DNA of 64,000 nucleotides from Sphingobium vermicomposti (GTDB lineage Bacteria; Pseudomonadota; Alphaproteobacteria; Sphingomonadales; Sphingomonadaceae): NCBI RefSeq assembly GCF_011762025.1, contig NZ_JAASQR010000004.1, positions 434,001 to 498,000 on the forward strand. Reading direction: 5' to 3'. Made by a program: the position numbers and the translations under genes. The notes under the pieces were generated by a model. That model was not told the DNA's origin. It was given only the letters and a program-made list of their open reading frames with translations, and made no database searches. This document shows, piece after piece, positions 61,338-64,000 of this stretch (the stretch's first letter is position 1; the number at the start of each line of letters is the position of its first letter).

Positions 61338-61625
61338 ATGGGTCATGTGAAGATGCCGCTGGACGCGGTGCTGGCGCAGGTGACGGGCTGGATTGCATCT
61401 GACGGTCGGGAAGCCATTGAAAAGCGGTTCACCTTTGCCGATTTCAATGCCGCCTTCGCGTTCATGACGCGCTGTGCCATGCGAGCCGAACAGTTGGATC
61501 ATCACCCCGAATGGCGCAATGTCTACAACAAGGTGGACGTGGTGCTGACGACCCATGACATCGACGGCATCAGCGACCGCGACCTGGCCATGGCGCAGTT
61601 CATGGATGCCGTTGCGGGCGTTTGA
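61338..61625 (+). CDS. phhB: Pterin-4-alpha-carbinolamine dehydratase
   Basis: 95 residues, the whole family length. [25 protein letters not shown] contains the catalytic His55/His56-Pro-Glu-Trp block and His73. It recycles tetrahydrobiopterin-type cofactor for phenylalanine hydroxylase or acts in molybdopterin-like chemistry (PCD/DCoH). Upstream is the terminator; downstream an AraC gene converges. Confidence 0.94.
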   Translation: MGHVKMPLDAVLAQVTGWIASDGREAIEKRFTFADFNAAFAFMTRCAMRAEQLDHHPEWRNVYNKVDVVLTTHDIDGISDRDLAMAQFMDAVAGV

Positions 61626-61640
61626 ACAGGGTCGCGCCGG

Positions 61641-62711
61641 TCAGGCGGCAAGCCGCATCGCCCGGCGATAGCCGCTGGGCGACATGCCCGTCCATTCCCG
61701 AAATGCCTGCCGAAACGCGTCCGAATCGCAATAGTCCAGCCTGACCGCAATCGCCTCTATCGACAGGACGGTGCGGCTTAGAAGGTCCAGCGCCACTTCC
61801 CGGCGGCAGCTTTCGCGGATCTGGCGATAGCTGGTGCCTTCGCGCGCCAGACGGCGGCGCAGGGTCGGGCCGCTGCCGCCCATGGTGGCGGTGATTTCTT
61901 CAAATGCGGGCATCCGTTGCCGGTCGCACAAGGAACGCAGCGCGATGCGGCGAACCTGTTCGGCTATGTCAGCAGCCGGACCGTCATCCATCGGCCCCAT
62001 GCCGAACAACAGGTTGCCCGGCGGTCGCGTCGCCAGCTCATCCGCGCTGCGGACGACCGGATAATCCAGCATCGCCGCATCGAATGCAAAGCCCGTCCAG
62101 CCGTCCGCCAGCCGCACGTTGAACATGAATTCCGGCAGATCCAGCGCCCGAAAGACGACCTCTTCATGGTCCAGCGCGACATGGCGGATGGCGATGGGCC
62201 GTCCGATCAGCCAGCTGAGCAGCGTATGGATATGCGTTACCCCGAACAGATCGATCAGGCAGCCGGATACGGTTTGTCCCGGCGGCCGCATCGAATCTAG
62301 CGCCAGTTCCGCCATGTCGGCGCGGGTGCTCAGCGTCATGCGGCCACAGCGCCAGTCGATCGCTTCGAAACATTCGGCGCAGCGGCTGATGGCTTCGCGC
62401 AACGTGCGCGCGCCCGACAGGCTGTAGAGAATGATGCGCCAGTCGTAGCGGCGCATACCGGGGCGGCCCAGCATCTGGCTGTCATGCGCCGCCAGTTGGC
62501 CAATGGCGCGGCCCGACAAACGGGCAAGATGAGAAACGGTCAGCTGTTCGATATAGGCGTTGAGCGACGCATTCCCCGGCGGGGGCAGGTCACCAGGCTG
62601 AAACAGCGAATCGAGCGATCCAAAACTGTCCCGGTAAATGGTCAGCACGCGCAGGGTGAGGCGTTCACCCGTGCGCCATTCCGTCCCTTCCCGTCCCTGC
62701 ACTTCGTCCAT
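61641..62711 (-). CDS. AraC family transcriptional regulator (Arabinose_bd/OruR type)
   Basis: About 356 residues from ATG 62711 (GGGGAGAATAGG upstream; ATG 62729 and a frame to 62924 are less likely). The N-terminal domain is the same type as in the 58920 regulator. The C-terminal helix-turn-helix pair is RLAREGTSYRQIRESCRREVALDLLSRTVLSIEAIAVRLDYCDSDAFRQAFREWTGMSPSGYRR. No close target is obvious; it is divergent from the unknown secreted protein gene. Confidence 0.9.
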   Translation of the reverse strand: MDEVQGREGTEWRTGERLTLRVLTIYRDSFGSLDSLFQPGDLPPPGNASLNAYIEQLTVSHLARLSGRAIGQLAAHDSQMLGRPGMRRYDWRIILYSLSGARTLREAISRCAECFEAIDWRCGRMTLSTRADMAELALDSMRPPGQTVSGCLIDLFGVTHIHTLLSWLIGRPIAIRHVALDHEEVVFRALDLPEFMFNVRLADGWTGFAFDAAMLDYPVVRSADELATRPPGNLLFGMGPMDDGPAADIAEQVRRIALRSLCDRQRMPAFEEITATMGGSGPTLRRRLAREGTSYRQIRESCRREVALDLLSRTVLSIEAIAVRLDYCDSDAFRQAFREWTGMSPSGYRRAMRLAA

Positions 62712-62905
62712 GCTGCCTATTCTCCCCATTTTTCGATCAGCCTGCCACCCGCAATAACGCAAATAATTGCGCCAAATTGAGCCGGGGCGTGGACATGCTG
62801 CGCAAAATCGCCGCCGTCGGTGATCGATTTCAGGGTGGCGTGTTCTGCGCAAGAGCGCAAGATGCGCGGACAAGAGCCAGTAACGGGGCCGATGGAGGAT
62901 ATTGG

Positions 62906-64000
62906 ATGACAGCGCGTGCGCCATTACCCCTGACCAAAGCCGGGCGGAAGCTCAGTTTGGCGCTGATCGCTGGAGGCGCGGTGATGCTGACCGCGGCCGA
63001 CGCCCCCACGGGCGGAGAGCCGGGCATCCATGCCTTTGTCCTATCCAACTTCTTCCTGGTCAACGGTGGCGAAGCCGATGTCTGCAAGATCCCCGACGAA
63101 GGCGATCTAGACCGCTTCTACGCCACCCTTTCCCCTGAAGATCAGGCGAAGTTCGCGGGCCCGGAAAAGCGGCAGGCGCTTGAAATCTACATGAACGAGA
63201 AAATGGGCTTCCGGCGCATCTTCATGTGGGGGGAACGCAGCGCCGACGTCAAATACCCGCCCGGATACGATCCGAAAAAGACGCCGACCCCCGAACAGGC
63301 GATTGCCATCGGCGCGCTTAATGGATTGCCCAAGGGCAAGGGTCGGCTGGCCTTTTCGAACCGGGAAGTGGTGTATAGTTCCTGTTCGGACCCGCAGGAT
63401 TTCCGCCATCTGGCCAAGAATTTCCGCACCTATAATGGGCCGGTCGCTGCGGGCATCAACCTGGACGAGAAGGTGAGCAAGGAAGATTTCACCGGCCCGG
63501 ACGGAAGCAAGGGCGTCGACAATCAATTGTGGCGGGCCGTGGGATGCGTGCAGGCTTTCCGCGTGGACAGCCAGCGGGAAATCGCCAGCAAGGACATGAT
63601 ATCCATGCGCGCGCCGACGCTGATCGAATTGCGCGGCGTAGACGATATGCAAAATGACCCCGATGTGACGGTGACGGTCTATGCCGCCGCCGACCCCCTG
63701 CCCACCGACGGACGGGGCGAAGCACTGAAAAGCGCGACCTTCTCGGTCGATCCCGATCCGCGCCTGCGATCGACCACGCGCGGCCGCATCGAAAAGGGCG
63801 TGCTGACCACCGAACCGTTCGACCTGTTGATGAACTATAAGGAACAGATCGTCGATGCGCCCCGCGACATCAGGGGCGCACGACTCCGTGCGACGATGAA
63901 GCCGGACGGCAGTATCGAAGGCAATTTATACGGCTATTATACGCTGGACAGCTATTACAGCTTCATCGAGCAGATGACGCAGAATGGCTCCATTCTGACG
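62906..64000 (+). CDS. Secreted protein of unknown function, 3' end outside window
   Basis: The frame stays open from ATG 62906 to the last base (365 codons). A signal peptide is visible (GRKLSLALIAGGAVMLTAADA). The mature part holds VNGGEADVCKIPDEGD, MNEKMGFRRIFMWGERSADVKYPPGYDP, a GRLAFSNREVVYSSCSDPQDFRHLAKNFRTYNGPVAAGINLD stretch with paired cysteines, and a beta-rich C-terminal region. GGAGGAT precedes the start by about 10 bases. I do not recognise a family. Codon use matches neighbouring genes, so the ORF is likely real. Confidence 0.85.
   Translation, partial: MTARAPLPLTKAGRKLSLALIAGGAVMLTAADAPTGGEPGIHAFVLSNFFLVNGGEADVCKIPDEGDLDRFYATLSPEDQAKFAGPEKRQALEIYMNEKMGFRRIFMWGERSADVKYPPGYDPKKTPTPEQAIAIGALNGLPKGKGRLAFSNREVVYSSCSDPQDFRHLAKNFRTYNGPVAAGINLDEKVSKEDFTGPDGSKGVDNQLWRAVGCVQAFRVDSQREIASKDMISMRAPTLIELRGVDDMQNDPDVTVTVYAAADPLPTDGRGEALKSATFSVDPDPRLRSTTRGRIEKGVLTTEPFDLLMNYKEQIVDAPRDIRGARLRATMKPDGSIEGNLYGYYTLDSYYSFIEQMTQNGSILT

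Noticed and set aside
1-64000. tRNA, rRNA, CRISPR array, transposase
   Set aside because: I looked in the intergenic regions and at gene ends and saw no cloverleaf with a T-loop, no regularly spaced repeats and no transposase-like protein. A tRNAscan-SE run would settle the tRNA question.

Overview
The window looks like chromosomal DNA of a sphingomonad (Sphingobium, Novosphingobium or Sphingomonas type, Alphaproteobacteria). The basis is high-GC coding sequence, dispersed palindromes of the kind whose shadow translations read 'PAQAGAQ...VPAFAGT' and 'PFGLSLSKG', and a dense load of CoA-ester catabolic genes. I count about 67 protein genes, two of them cut by the window edges. I saw no rRNA, tRNA, CRISPR array, prophage or insertion-sequence transposase.

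Layout. 1-11.9 kb is mostly housekeeping: a HerA-like ATPase (5' end missing), a low-Mr phosphotyrosine phosphatase, malate synthase G with a divergent LysR regulator, a winged-helix protein facing a set of iteron-like repeats, an SLC13-type permease, an EF-G-like GTPase, a methyltransferase and a TetR regulator. 12-22 kb holds a first acyl-CoA module (split acyl-CoA dehydrogenase pair, LysR, enoyl-CoA hydratase, class III CoA transferase, 3-hydroxyisobutyrate dehydrogenase-like enzyme), an AEC transporter, two overlapping Lrp/AsnC regulators and an aldo/keto reductase. 22.4-23 kb is a base-compositionally odd DUF4274 gene between repeats.

23.4-47.9 kb is the core: two divergent operons that together encode degradation of the steroid nucleus. 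The minus-strand operon (about 31.6 to 25.3 kb) carries hsaA, hsaD, hsaB, hsaE, hsaG, hsaF and a TIM-barrel protein: hydroxylation of the 9,10-seco-steroid phenol, hydrolysis of the meta-cleavage product, and conversion of the released dienoate to pyruvate and propionyl-CoA. The plus-strand operon (31.9-47.9 kb, 18 tightly packed genes) starts with the extradiol dioxygenase hsaC and continues with the C/D-ring (HIP) genes: ipdA, ipdB, an enoyl-CoA hydratase, ipdC, echA20, acyl-CoA dehydrogenases, fadA6, a PaaY-like hexapeptide protein, an NTF2-fold protein, short-chain dehydrogenases including ipdF, a MaoC hydratase, a ketosteroid isomerase and a second thiolase. The ipd/fadA6/echA20 products closely resemble, from memory, their Mycobacterium tuberculosis counterparts.

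48-60 kb is a third catabolic block: a CaiB/BaiF-type CoA transferase, an HSL-family esterase, an MFS transporter, a DUF1214 protein, a zinc alcohol dehydrogenase, two NTF2-fold proteins with dehydratase-like active sites, three consecutive short-chain dehydrogenases and an Old Yellow Enzyme homologue, with a divergent AraC regulator. The family content resembles the bai (bile acid 7-dehydroxylation) gene set, so it may prepare hydroxylated steroids for the core pathway; that is inference. 60-64 kb returns to general functions: TetR, a small secreted protein with a clear terminator, pterin carbinolamine dehydratase, AraC, and a secreted protein of unknown function that runs off the window end.
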